NCBI GenBank assembly: GCA_032768795.1
Contig: CP136492.1
Span: 1,612,001 to 1,676,000 of the forward strand
DNA from: Tremella fuciformis
Taxonomy: Eukaryota > Basidiomycota > Tremellomycetes > Tremellales > Tremellaceae
Direction: 5' to 3'
Length of the DNA stretch: 64,000 nt
Made by a program: the position numbers and the translations under genes. The notes under the pieces are model-generated. The model saw only the letters and a program-made list of their open reading frames with translations. It was not told where the DNA came from and did no database searches. How positions within the stretch are numbered: the first letter of the stretch is position 1; every line of letters starts with the position of its first letter. This document shows positions 1 through 11,623 of the stretch, one piece after another.

Positions 1-238
1 AAGGACAACGAGAAGACCCAAAAGAAAGGAATCGGTTGCGGTCCTCATGGGTGGAGGTACGTTTTCCCACGGTCGGTTTGGCTTAGCTTGGGTTGCCGGG
101 CGCAGTCAGTTGCCAGCACCACATACAAGATGTCACTGTCACCGTACAGCCTGTCCTGGCTGGCCGCTCGAGGACATGCGGGATAAGGCTTGACCGTAAT
201 AACCACTGCCGCTATCTTGAGTAGCCTGAGTGGACGTT

Positions 239-3200
239 ATGTCATTCCGCTCAACTCCGTCGCAGCGGTCATCGATCCTCCCCTCAGCTTCGCCAGCCAT
301 GTCGTCCAGCACTTCGCTAGCCGAGAGCTCCCGGCGACAGTCGAGCTTCACCTCGCTGTCCGGGCATGAAGATTCGCGTTCGAATGTACATCTCGGCAAG
401 GCTGGTCCGCGACCTTTGGGCGCAGCGGAACGCAAAGTGTCTGTCACCGCTTCCAATTCTGGCACGTCTACTCCGACACTTCGGCGCTTGCGACGGGCAC
501 GAAGAGAGGGCACTCCGAATGGCGACGCGGAACGGGACACGGACTGGGCAGGTATGGAGCCAGACGAGGTGTTCAGGCGTCTGCCTGTCACCGAGGTCAG
601 AAAGGTCGAGAGCAAGATGCGTGCAGAAGCTTTAAACAAGCAATCCGAGCTGCGGTCGATGGTCGGGTCAGTCGAGTGTGGTTCGCAAAGGCTGTACTGA
701 AGAGCCAGAACACGATACCGCGATCTGCTCACATCTGCAACGCAAATCACCACACTCCGTTCATCGTCACTCCGACTGAGTCAGTCGCTGAAAACCCTGG
801 CAGCGACGTGCGCAGATCCCGGTCAAGCGATGGAAGCGGACGGGGAGCAGGACGACGGGAAAAGTGAAGAAACGGATATGGATCTCCTTCCTGCAGCGGC
901 GCATATGAAGCTGTTACTGGACGCTCCCGAAGGTCAGCAGTCCGATCGGGCAGTAAAGGGTGGGAAACTGATCGTTGCAGCCCTATACGCCCACTTGGCC
1001 AGCCATGCTTTCCTCCGAGCCGCAATGTTGTGGCTAGTTACCAGGGTGGTCAAGGAGAGCCTGTCTGCCATGCCGGAAGAGCAGAGCGAAGTAGGGCTTC
1101 CATTTCATGTGAGAACAAGCGCTCACGTTCAGCCGTATCTGCCACTTCTACATCAGCAATGGGAGACTTTGCTGCCGTTCCGGACACAGATTGTGCAGCG
1201 AGCCACAGCTTCATTGAGAGCACGTAACAATATGGAGCCCATCGTGAGTGTAGTCTTTTTCTGATCACTGCTGACGTCTTCAGCCGATATGCGAGACGTT
1301 GCTAGCTATCATCCTTCTCGACAATCTCACCGTGAAGGACGCCCTTAGCCTCTATCTCTCACAACGCACCAAAGCCATCCAAGATATTCTGCGACGAGGG
1401 CAGAATGGTCAATCTCCGAATCTCTCGACGTCGCCACAACGAACGCGACCAAGATCAAACTCAAAGATCGCTAATGCCAATGCTGCTCGAGCAGACGCGC
1501 ACGAGCGCGACGTTGTCACCAGGATTCTGTCTGAAGCCGTAACATGCCTGCTCGAGTCGAGTAAAACTGCCGATCGCATCTTTGCCGGACGCAAGACCAA
1601 CGCACGTGACACGAGTAGTGTATTACAGGAGATGATTCGCCGCATACAGCACACCGATCAACCCCCGCCAGTGTCAAAGCAGTCGACACCGATACGCAAG
1701 ACATCTCATGGACGCCGAACTTCTCGATTGGCGTCTATCTCAGCTCCCTTCAACTTCCCACCTCCGACATCATCCAATTCCGAACTTCCTATTGTCACAA
1801 CAACCCAGGTCTTACAGCCGCTGCCTTCATCGCAAGTATGGCTACATCATTTACCCAGTTCCATATTGGGGTTCACCCCTTTCATTGCCCCTAACCCGCC
1901 ACCTCCAATCTCCGAGTCCCTCACAAAATGGCACCAAACTTGCACCACAGCACTGAAAGAAGCTTTGCCGGGCTGGCTGACGGGCTTGCAATCTGTCACG
2001 GACGTATGGCAGGTCAAATCAGCATTGGACTCAATATTAAATGATGGAGATGTCGAATCGACGATCAGAGAGGCACTCGAGCAGGAATGGAGCGCCAGGG
2101 TGGAGCTCATCTGGGCCGAAAAGCTGGACGCTATGGTAGTTGAGGCTGAAAAGCGCTTAAGGGCTGGACGCGATGCCGTCACCTTGGACGGTGCGGACCT
2201 GGGTGAGACCGGTCCTCGTTCACAGGCTGCGATGCACTAAAGACGCAGATACCGACAGCTCCTCTTTCATGTTTTCCGATCTTACGTTTCCCTCCGCCCC
2301 CGCGTCCGCTCTCACAGCCGGATCGCAAAATGCCGCTGTCTCGGCATTCATGTCTTCGCTGAAGAAGCGCACTACTCTTCGGACGCCCGCCCTCGATTCG
2401 GTTCTGACCGGTCTCGAGGATGCCGCCGCAGACATCAAAGTCGATCTGCAGAGTTTCCCCTCAGACTTGTATGATCGTTATGGGGAGCGGCTTTCGTCAA
2501 CACTAGGCAGCATCGTCGAGGCGCTTGGAGCTGCACTGGAGACCGAGTCGGCCAAAGGTGCGAAGAAGCGCAGTCCGGAGGCCGAGCTGTTCGTCGGCCG
2601 CGTGGCGTTGTTCTTGGCCAGATCATCCACGGTGCTGGATGACCTTGCTGGCAAGGCCGATGTCAATCTGGGTTAGTTTGCGCGATATACGGATCATCAT
2701 GATGATTTGCTGACTCGCTCAGCCTCGATACGACAGCGGCTGGTCGACGTACATTCAAGCTCTACAGTGGCTTGGAGAGAGCGTTCCGTCACAGCAGCTC
2801 TGTCCAAGTTGGCGCCTCTGTTCGACGCATACCGATCTGCCGCAGACGTGCGCGCTTGCTGGCAAGGTCGGTCATTTGAGAGGGCATCTGCAGGCAAATT
2901 TGACGCGCAGGGCCGCATCCGTTGGAAGCATCAACCGAGATCATGTACGCTTTGCGGTCACTCGTCGACGCGGTACCCCTGCTGGGCCTTCCTCCGGGTG
3001 TCAACGCCTCGGCCGTCCCTGACCTCATGAGTGCGTTCATCGCCGAAGCTAGAGGATTGGAAGGTTGGGAAACGGTGGAGGATGCGTCGGCGGTGCAAGC
3101 TGCTGTGGATCTTGGCATAATCGCCCTTCTCGGCGGTGAGGATCCCGATACTGATCCTTCCGTCAAGAAGGTGCTTTCGCGAGTGAGTCTCGTACCTTAG

Positions 3201-3507
3201 AGCATTCTACGTCTCGGCTAACTCCTATCAGGCAGGGGATGCTTTTCCAGACGGCTTCAGGGATCTGCTACACGGCATCTGTCTTGACTACTTGCGCCGT
3301 ACACAATTTCTCCTCCATCCTCTCGTCCAGCACTTGTCGCCTCCAGCCCAAGGCAAAGACGATCACGCCAAAGGCCCCGATGCTCGCATGTCGGCGATCC
3401 TGCGTTTCGGGCCACCTGCGGCTCGCGGGCCTAATACGGAGTTCCGTTCTCCCATCGCCATCGCCAAACCCGGCAAGCGTTTTGGTCTTCTTAGCTTGGT
3501 CAATTGA
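239..3507 (+). CDS. COG1: COG1, conserved oligomeric Golgi complex subunit 1
   Basis: Spliced gene of about 900 residues. COG1 belongs to the lobe A part of the eight-subunit COG tether, which captures vesicles in retrograde traffic within the Golgi. The N-terminal part carries the Vps51/COG1 signature: DEVFRRLPVTEVRKVESKM, then after an intron RYRDLLTSATQITTLR. A helical middle follows (LLAIILLDNLTVKDALSLYL) and a C-terminal part with FRDLLHGICLDYLRR and a tail ending GLLSLVN. The first usable ATG is at 239; the open frame begins slightly earlier at a GTG, which I do not take as the start. There is a Ser-rich N-terminus of about 100 residues and about seven introns. Family assignment rests on the Vps51-like block and the overall architecture. 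Confidence 0.82.
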
Positions 3508-3636
3508 TCCGGACTTTGGGCATACTGTACACATCTTTGCATTGGGCATGCATGGGCAATTCTATACAATGGTTTCACAGTGCAGGGTTGTACTATGCAG
3601 GATATTGATGTCAGTGGAGACTCTGCCGTAGCGCAA

Positions 3637-4373
3637 TCAAGTGACATGCTTGATCGCCATGGTCGATACGATCGCTGCCTTCTTTTTCTCGCGTGCTTGA
3701 GACTCGGGCTCGCCCTTCTTGACCAACTGCTGCAGCTCACTCAACTTGTAGATCTGCTCATCAGCTCTTGTCCGGGTCATCTCAGCAGCTGACCTTGTCT
3801 ACTCTTGGCCAGTCCACAAAATGTCCGGCCTCCAGCTCTTCAAAAGCCACCAAGCGCCCGTCCACGACCTCGTCCATCCCTCGCCACACCTCTTCTGCGC
3901 TCGGTTCTGGTGGCCCAAGGCGCACGACGACCAGCACGCGGGTCTTGTCGGACAGCCCGTGGTACTTGATCGAGTCGGAGATGTTTGTATTGGGCGACAA
4001 GTGCAGCAACAGCTCGGAATGCAGATTGTGCGTCGACGTGCGCGGGGCGGACGTCCCGTCTTCAGGACAGGAGTTGAGCAGAGTCGTGAGGAGAGCAGTG
4101 ACGAGGTGCTCGCACGAGACGAGCTGAGGTCAGCCTTCTCTCCCGGTATTGCCGGTGCGTATTGTGGCGTGGGCGAGATGGGCGACGCACCATGCTGCCT
4201 TCCACGAAGGCAAAGTCTACTTGGTCCTTGAGAGCGTCACCCTCCGGCCCGTCAGTCTTGGCGGCGGTGATGAGCCGCTGGCGGATCTCGGGGGCGTTCG
4301 TGACGTCGGCGAAGAGGGCGAGGTGGGCCGTGTTCATACATGGCGGCAAGCCGGGGAAGCTGAGCGTCTCCAT
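3637..4373 (-). CDS. CGI121: CGI121, KEOPS (EKC) complex subunit
   Basis: Three-exon gene on the minus strand, about 190 residues. Cgi121/TPRKB is the small subunit that binds the Bud32 kinase and helps position tRNA in the KEOPS complex, which makes the t6A37 modification. The sequence shows the family hallmarks: METLSFPGLPPCMNTAHLAL at the start, the block LLLHLSPNTNISDSIKYHGL in the middle exon, TRVLVVV, and a last exon IYKLSELQQL ending AIVSTMAIKHVT, the usual C-terminal helix. Two introns: one following GSM in exon 1 and one following RVDK. The start ATG at 4373 gives the expected N-terminus. The gene converges on COG1, with about 130 bp between their stop codons. Confidence 0.88.
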
Positions 4374-4678
4374 GATGAGTGCATGAGTGTGTCTAACCTC
4401 AGAGAAGAATGATGGCAAGACCTGGAGTGAATGTGGCACTGCTCGAGTGTGGCGGAATGGCATATTTGTCTACTGGTCCTTTGGCTCGTAACGAGGTGCC
4501 CGGGTGTCCGGTCTTGGCATCAGTGACACATCAATTGCCTCGTGCTCATCGCGCTGAGGGCTCCTCACCCTGAAACGCGGAAGGACGCTTCTAGTCTACT
4601 CGCGACACTGCGGCACCTTTACCTTGCTCTCGCCCATTCAATGCTCATTCCCTCTCTCTGCAGTGGTAGTAATTGAGC
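4374..4678. other. Divergent intergenic region CGI121/bestrophin-like 1
   Basis: Spacer of about 305 bp between the starts of two divergent genes, so it must hold both promoters. I see no clear TATA box, repeat or RNA gene. A pyrimidine-rich stretch (CATTCCCTCTCTCTGCAG) lies just before the + strand gene. Confidence 0.5.
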
Positions 4679-6818
4679 ATGAAGGAGAGCTATGGAGACC
4701 GGCTGGCCCACGCCATACGATGGGCGGGATACAAGTTCACCTCGACCGTGCTGGAGTGAGCTCATCTCCTCGGAGAAGGCTGAATGCTGATCCGTAGTGA
4801 CATCTGGCCATTGGTCCTGTTCTTTACGGGATTCGCTACCAGTAGGCACGACCCGAAATCTGGCGTGAAGTAGCTGAGAGTCGAGTGGTGACATGCGTGA
4901 CTAGGTTCACAGATACCAACCTCGGAACCAGTAGCACGCCTCTTACAGTGATCGGTACCGTCGTGTGAGTGGTCATATACTCCCCTACAGCTCCAAGTTC
5001 AGGCCAGATCGCTCGTCGTGTCGTTCAAGACAAACAGGAGCTTCTCCCACTGGTGGGATGGTGCGTGATTCGATCTACCGCACCCTTCGATACTGATTGC
5101 AGGGCGCAACATCTTTGCCAGCCTCACCTCGAACAGTCGGCAGCTCGCCATGATCTTCTGGCTGCAGGTGATGCAATCCTATATGAGGGAATGCAGGAGC
5201 TGACGGAGAGGTTCCGAATGTCGCGGAAGGGGCAGCTGCGGGCCCAAGTGATGTCACGTTGACTGCCGCGGAGAAAGCCGAGGCACAAGCGCGCTTGGAG
5301 ATACAAGGTCTGATCGAGAAGAAGTCGTATGTGGGATTGGTGAGTAGGATTTCGTGAGCGCTAGTCGAGTTTGACTTCTGGGTCAGATCCTCGCATTGTC
5401 CGTCTCGATCAAACATGCCTTGCGAGGAGAGCTTGGCCCTTTTTACTCGGACCTGTATCCCCTTATCTCTTTCCTGCCCAAGCAAGTCTCCTCTGAAAGC
5501 CAGACGAGGCTGACAGACCAGGTTGAGCCAGTCTGCTCATCCACCGCTCAACCGAGACAACTTGCAGATATTATGGCATAACGGTCTACCGCGTGAAAAA
5601 GCATACAAACAATCCGATATCATCGCTGTACCCCTCACACACCCTGCGTCTACCGACCCCAGCCGTTCCGCAGCGTACGATAACATGGTCGACAGGGAGA
5701 AGGGCGGGGCGCTGCAAGCCGTCCCGCTCTCCGCAATGTCGGACACATTCAAGCGCGAGGCGACGGAGAGGGCAAGGGGATATTTGGGGAAAGGTCCCCA
5801 GAACGAGATTGGCTTCTCGCTGGGACACGATCGCAAGGATCAAGACAATGCAGTGTCGACGGTCGAGCTGATGCCACCTCGACATCCTCCTCCGACAAAG
5901 TACTACGACCTGTTCCCGCCGTTGAGGATTGTCAAGATCGTGGAAGACTGGTTCAAGCGTCGAGAGGTGCTGGACAAGCTCGATCGGGCAAAGGGAGGAA
6001 AGCGTCGACATCCGCCAGGTCATAATCCAGACAAGATACCCCTGCAGATCATGTGAGGCCGTGTTTTACCGTCGGTGCTGACAGGCAGGATGTACCTTCA
6101 AGCATACGTCGCCGACCTGATTCGCCGGAAGCAGCTCAACTCGTCGTTGATCTCGCCGACAATGACCAACCTCCAAGAGCTGCAGAAGTGCCTGACAGAC
6201 TTGGACAAGATCGCGACCACCCCGCTACCGGCAGCCTATGTCATCCACCTGCGTCTGACGGTCTATCTGTATCTCTTGGCCATGCCATTCCTACTGGTGG
6301 AGACGATGGGCTGGGTGACCATTGGCGCAGTGGCCATTGCTGCCCTGATATACCTCGGACTGCTCGAGCTTTCGGAGTCGATCGAGCATCCATTCGCCTA
6401 TGATGATTCGGATCTGGACATCGATCAATTTTGCCTCACCCTGCAACAACAGTTGGCCGGTCTGACTGCTGTGAGCGCTCCCGAGCTATGGCAGGTATTA
6501 GCTGAAGTAAAGTTCCCGACCGCGATCCCTACCGAAAAGATCGTCAACTCGCACTTGAACCAGCCTTTCCTCCCCACGTTTTCCATGTCCGCCGAACAGC
6601 TTCTAGGTGGACCGGAGCGCGACCGGGACCGCGCTTCAGGCAGTGAAACCTGGTCCCCTGGTATGAGGAAGCCGCTGCCTAGAACTATGGCCGAGCTCGA
6701 GTTGGCACTGAACGCCAACTGGCACGAGATCGGGACGGAGGCACAGCTGTACCTCGACAAGTCGAGGGATCAGCTGGAGAATAAGACCGGTTTGGAGGTT
6801 GCCGTCCTTCATCTGTGA
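4679..6818 (+). CDS. Bestrophin-like (UPF0187) membrane protein 1, canonical member
   Basis: Spliced gene encoding a bestrophin-family protein, a family of pentameric anion channels. The exons read MKESYGDRLAHAIRWAGYKF, then a membrane segment (DIWPLVLFFTGF), then SLVVSFKTNRSFSHWWDG and RNIFASLTSNSRQLAMIFWL, which match the family's R-N/H-WW-G and R-x-LA-W blocks. The C-terminal half has PLPAAYVIHLRLTVYLYLL, MPFLLVETMGW and EHPFAYDDSDLDID, the classical UPF0187 ending, followed by a tail of over 100 residues. It is the only one of the six array members that keeps this acidic PF-x-DDSDLDID motif, so it is probably the ancestral-type gene. Introns are 40-70 nt; one donor at the VV codon pair is GTGAGT with a 43-nt intron. 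Substrate and membrane location cannot be read from the sequence. Confidence 0.85.
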
Positions 6819-7068
6819 CTATCGCGGTGGCCGCCTAGCTGTGACAACGAGGCCTAGTGTGATATAAAATCCATCACAAACACTATGCAACGTATGTCGG
6901 AAGCAGTAGGGTGATGGGCGTGACATCACTTCGGCCTAGCTCGCCGTCCAAAGGAGTCTGGGCATCACGCTTGGGGTCCGGGGCGCCGTTGGCGACCAAA
7001 CACGGCCTTCCCATGTAAGGTGTCTGTTTCATACTTCGACTCAAGATCTATATGACAGACCGGCCAGG

Positions 7069-8895
7069 ATGAATGCAAGAGACGACCCACCTCGCATCTT
7101 CACCACCACTCCGTCTCCGACACTCATAGGCAAGGTCGAACGGCAGCTTCCTTCTCGCCAGAAGACTTCGTCCATGCTGAGACTGTGGAACACCGAGCAG
7201 AAGTGGTACAAGAACTTTGTGGATCTGCCGAACCTGAAGTACTGGAGGTAAGCACCTTGAGGCGAATTGCCGTCTAGAAGCTGACAGCAGAGGCTGTCGC
7301 TGAGCATCATTTCGCAAATGGCGTATACGGCTGGTGGGTGATCCAAAGGAAGGGCGCCCTTTGACAGGAAGGAGCGGTCATCCTATGTCAAGAAGGCGTA
7401 TTCCACGTCTCGGTCGGCGCGGACAACATCGCTATCCTGGGTACAATTGTGTAAGTGCCAGCGGGGTCTGAGCATCTAGCTGACACTGCCAGTGCCCTCG
7501 CTTTGGGTTTCAAGGTGTCCGATTCAAGCGCGGACTGGTCCGACGGTATGTCACGCTGAGGTGCGGCTCCTCAGCACTGATATCTCAGCAAGGCAGATAT
7601 GGGCCAAACTTTCCGCCTCTTCTCGATCTTTGGGCTGCCTGTTCTGGCTCCACGTACTCTAAGATTCAGGGCAGAAGAAACGGCTCACTGCCAGACACGA
7701 CTGCCGGAACACCGGGTGGGGCTCGGCGAAGCCCTCATTGCGCATGCGAGGGACACTCTGGGCCTGCCTGACCACCATCCACTTCCCGAAGAACTCGTGG
7801 CTGAAAAACGCCGCCAAGATGCGTTCAGAGAAAGAAAGAATGACTTAGTCAGACTGGTCGGTCTAAACGGCTCTCTTGCTTGCGAAGCTGACGGTACGTA
7901 AAGCTCGATCTGTTCTCGTACACCGTGCGGGCAGAGTTCGGAGGGGAGCTGGACGGCCCCGTCAAACATCAGTACGAGAAGATCTGGCAACCTCTGAGAG
8001 AGTGAGTCGCCGTTTCTACCTCCAGCATGCGACCGATCAAGCTCACTCCCAAGCCGACACGAGCTTCTCCGACCGATGAAGCCACGGATCAAGGCGAAAG
8101 GGTCAAAGATACAGCAAGTCCTCGGAATCGACTTGTTCCTGAGATCCGAAGACGTAGACTTTCAAGCTTCAAGAAGCGTCTTGTGAGCCTCAGTCACGTT
8201 CTCTCTGATATATGTTGCGAGCGGTGATCATAGGTATACGCTGTCTCGACAGCTGAGAGAACTCGTCGACGACCGTCAAGTCAACGATATTGTCCAGACT
8301 CGCATGTTCACTCAGCTCGCGGACCTCGAAGACGGCCTAGCCAACATGACTCGCCTGTCCAACGGTCCGCTTCCCCGGTTTTATACCCTCCTGCTGCATG
8401 CCTCGGTCTGGCTGTTTCTCTTCCTGCTGCCATTCCAGATCATCGTCGATCATGGGTGGTTCACTCTTCCTGTCATGTTCGTCTCTGACGTGGTGTACTT
8501 TGGCTTCCTCGAGGTCACCCTCCAGATTGACTCGCCGTTCAAGCAGTTGGAGGAGCTGCACGTCAAAGAGATGATGCAGGCACAGGTGGACGACCTGGAG
8601 CATGTGAAGACCGTAAGCAGTGAACTAGTTATCGGTAAAGCTGTCATTGACATTCCCGCAGAAAGCAAGCCAGATCAGCTTGGTACGTGCGGATACTGGT
8701 GAGATCGGACATCAGCTCACTGTACTTGTTCGCTGCTGCTGTGGGATCTATCGTCGAGAGCGTCTCGCCTCCTCGTTCGCTGACGCCGACGAATCCGTGA
8801 GATCAGCGGCTTGCATTGGACCGGGCGGTGCCGTTTGTGCGTATGCATACTTCTGCATGCATCTTCGTCGTCTGCATGCATCTTCGTCGCCATGA
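7069..8895 (+). CDS. Bestrophin-like membrane protein 2
   Basis: Second array member, 250 bp downstream of the first on the same strand. ATG at 7069 gives MNARDDPPRIFTTTPSPTL and then WRRLSLSII. Later exons read NIAILGTIV, LALGFKVSDSSADWSDG, QIWAKLSASSRSLGCLFWLH, a loop with LGEALIAHARDTLGL, and the membrane block LSNGPLPRFYTLLLHASVW, FLFLLPFQIIVDHGW. The terminal SPFKQLEELHVKEM replaces the acidic motif of member 1. It is closest to member 3 in exon layout and motifs. The 3' end is uncertain: after the intron at about 8610-8660 the frame runs open to 8895 through a short tandem repeat, while an alternative frame stops at about 8701. Confidence 0.72.
8852..8890. repeat. Short tandem duplication, two units of about 19 bp
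   Basis: The unit TCTGCATGCATCTTCGTCG occurs twice in direct succession. It lies at the uncertain 3' end of bestrophin-like gene 2 and contains the palindrome TGCATGCA. Confidence 0.7.
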
Positions 8896-9165
8896 TGCTT
8901 GCACCGCTTGGCGTAGACACCATCGTCGAAGGACCCAAGGACTGCTTGACGCCGAGATCACAGCTGTGCGGGACGGCGTCGGCGACGGCTCCTTTGGTGA
9001 TGGTCACCGTCCTTTCGGTGCTCCGCCTACCTCGTCCTCACCACACGCCATCTTGACAGGGGTGTTCCAGCGGGATGATTCTCTGCATCGCCGCTCGACC
9101 AAGTATAAAGTGTCCAGATGTAATGCCAACCGCACTTCATCATTCTCGCATTCTCGGTCCATAGC

Positions 9166-10916
9166 ATGACACAACGATCCCCTAGCCCTGCCGCCCGGGC
9201 ACGCTTCGCCCCTTCGCTCGAACGGGCCGAGACTGGTGATGGACGCCAGATTCAGCAGAATGGCCGGGTCTCAGCGATGACCTCGCGCACGTCCACGCTG
9301 GAAAGCTGGCCCCAGCGGGAACCAGTCCGGACCGTTCGACAGGCGTACGATGCATTGACCGCGCTTCCGAGCTTGAAATACTGGCGGTGAGGGAACTGCC
9401 TTTCGAACAAGCCTTTCGAACGAGTGGCGACGCTGAGCCTCAGACTCTCTTTGGGCATTCTGCTACAGATGATATGGACAGCAGGAGTCGTTCTGATCAA
9501 TGAGCTTACTCGAGTGAAGGCGACGACCAGCGCCGAGCAGATAGTGATACTGGGAACCATTGTTGCCCTGGCGCTTGGCTTCAAGGTGCAAGGAGGCTCG
9601 GCGGACTGGTCTGATGGTGAGGTCCCCTTTGGATAGCGAAAGAGAGCTGACGGATAGCCCGACTGCATTGGGCGGCGATCTCAGCGGCGTCGAGGTCGCT
9701 TGGATGCTTGTTCTGGCTCCACGTGAGCTCGCGGTTGTTCATATGCTGGCGCAGCACTTATAGTCAGACGCGCTTGCCCATCCACCCTCCACCAATCGCT
9801 GAGATAGTCCGACGCCCTACTCCCCGGCCAAATGGCCCTCTTCTGCCACCGCCCCTCAACGCCTCCGGGGGCTCCAGCGAGAACACGCTGAACGAGGAGG
9901 AGAGATTGGACGCATTTGACGAACGCCGCCGGAACCTTCTAAAGTTTGTGAGCATGATCTCCGGTCTCGACGGGCAAGCAGGCTGAGATTCAGCTGGACC
10001 TCCTTGCAGTGGGCATGAAGTGCGAGTTTGGCGGCACGCTCGACCCGGAACATCGCAATAGATACGACCGGCTATGGGAGACTCTGAAACCGTGCGCCCT
10101 AACCCTTCTTTGGGGATCTTACGGCATTCTCGAGCTCATTGTATAGCGGCCATCACATGCTCCGACGGCTCGAGGACAGAGGCAGAATCGAGCGGCCGAC
10201 TAAGTGGACCAAACTCCGCATCGCCATGGGATGGGACGTCTTCATCCGACGCAAAGACGTCGACTTCAAGGCGTCCCGCGGTATACTCTTCACTCTCTCC
10301 CAATGCGTCCGGGATATGGTCAACGACGGCCAAGTGAACGACGTCGTACAGGACCGCATGTTCTTCCAACTCAGTGCGCTCGAAGGTGGTCTGGCGAACA
10401 TGGCTCGATTAGCGAATGGTCCCTTGCCGAGAGCATACAGCCTTCTGCTGCACGTATCGGTATGGGCGTTCCTGATGCTTCTGCCCTTCCAGATACTTTC
10501 CGAGCTACACTGGCGGACCTTCCCTGTCATGCTGGTCTCGAGCATCATCTATCTATCGTTCCTCGAGATTGGTGTGCAGATTGAGGACCCCTTCGTGCAG
10601 GTGAGTATCGGTCCGACGACCACCAGTCTGGGGCTGAACTCCAGTTCGAAGACTTGCACGTCAAGGAGATGACTCGTGCGCTCATGCGCGATCTGGATCA
10701 TATTTGCAGAGTGAGTCCCACAAGGTTTCAGTCCTGTTTCAAGCTGATGTGCAGAACGGCAAAGAGGAAGCGCCGCCACTGGTTGATGCTCCTATACAAC
10801 TCGAGGGTGCCCTCGACATCGTTTTGCGCGAGAATGCCTTCACGCAGTTCAAGCCGATCAAAGGAACGGAGTCACTCCGTCTGCCGACAATTTTGAAGCG
10901 TCCTCTGACTCGTTGA
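9166..10916 (+). CDS. Bestrophin-like membrane protein 3
   Basis: Third + strand member, about 270 bp after gene 2. ATG at 9166 opens a polar N-terminus (MTQRSPSPAARARFAPS). Exons then give LRLSLGILLQMIWTAGVVL, EQIVILGTIVALALGFKV, GGSADWSDG, and RSLGCLFWLH, which is identical to the same block in gene 2. Later exons give FIRRKDVDFKASRGILFTL and the membrane block LANGPLPRAYSLLLHVSVW, FLMLLPFQILSELHW. The end is DPFVQ, intron, FEDLHVKEMTRALMRDLDHI, and a last exon ending ILKRPLTR. Exon-by-exon correspondence with gene 2 (shared LGTIVALALGFKV, NGPLPR, LHVKEM) points to tandem duplication. The acidic DSDL motif of member 1 is missing. Channel function is inferred from family only. Confidence 0.78.
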
Positions 10917-11623
10917 GACTGTACATATTGATTGACTTTGCTGGTCCTCAAATGAAAGAGCCCCCCCTCCTTTTCCTGAGGTGACTGGCCCCGGGAAGTT
11001 CATCAGCACTTTTCTGTAGACCAGGAGACGGGAGCCGTCGCCGCTGTATCTGCTGTAACATGCTAGTATGTCTGCTGTTTCATTCTTCCAGCAACATGTA
11101 AAGTGACAGGCGCCGAATGATCTGCCTTCCAAAAGTTTGCGGTTCACAAAGAGTCGACAACGTTGAGGCGTAGTCAACGCCCAATGGGCACATGTAGTTC
11201 GAACCGAAGGAAGATTCATGGGAAACCGAAACATGGTTGTTCCCCTCTTGCCCCTGAACTGATAGCCAAGGCAAGGGCGTCCACCGCAATGAACTCTCTG
11301 GACGATCCCCGCGAGGTGCTGTAGTGGGGCGGGTGTGATACTCACCTGGAACTGCAGGGAGGACACTGAGAAGTGCTGAACGTCGACAGATGGTTGTTAT
11401 AATAAATGCTTGCTGTGTTATGGCCATTGCCCGACGCTTCTACAGGCATCCATGGAGGATGGGATGATACCTTGTTAAGCGGACTCTCGAGAATTAACGG
11501 CATAGCCGCACAGGATGTATTGCAATTACACCATTTATGACAGCTTGACATAGCCAATCGACCACTGCAAGGCTGTGAAGAGCTCATGCTATGACAGAAA
11601 AGCGCGCCTCCAGCAGGTGTTCA
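10917..11623. other. Convergent spacer between bestrophin-like genes 3 and 4
   Basis: About 700 bp between two stop codons. It has a C-run at about 10964 and otherwise mixed composition. I see no credible coding region, RNA gene or repeat. Confidence 0.5.
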
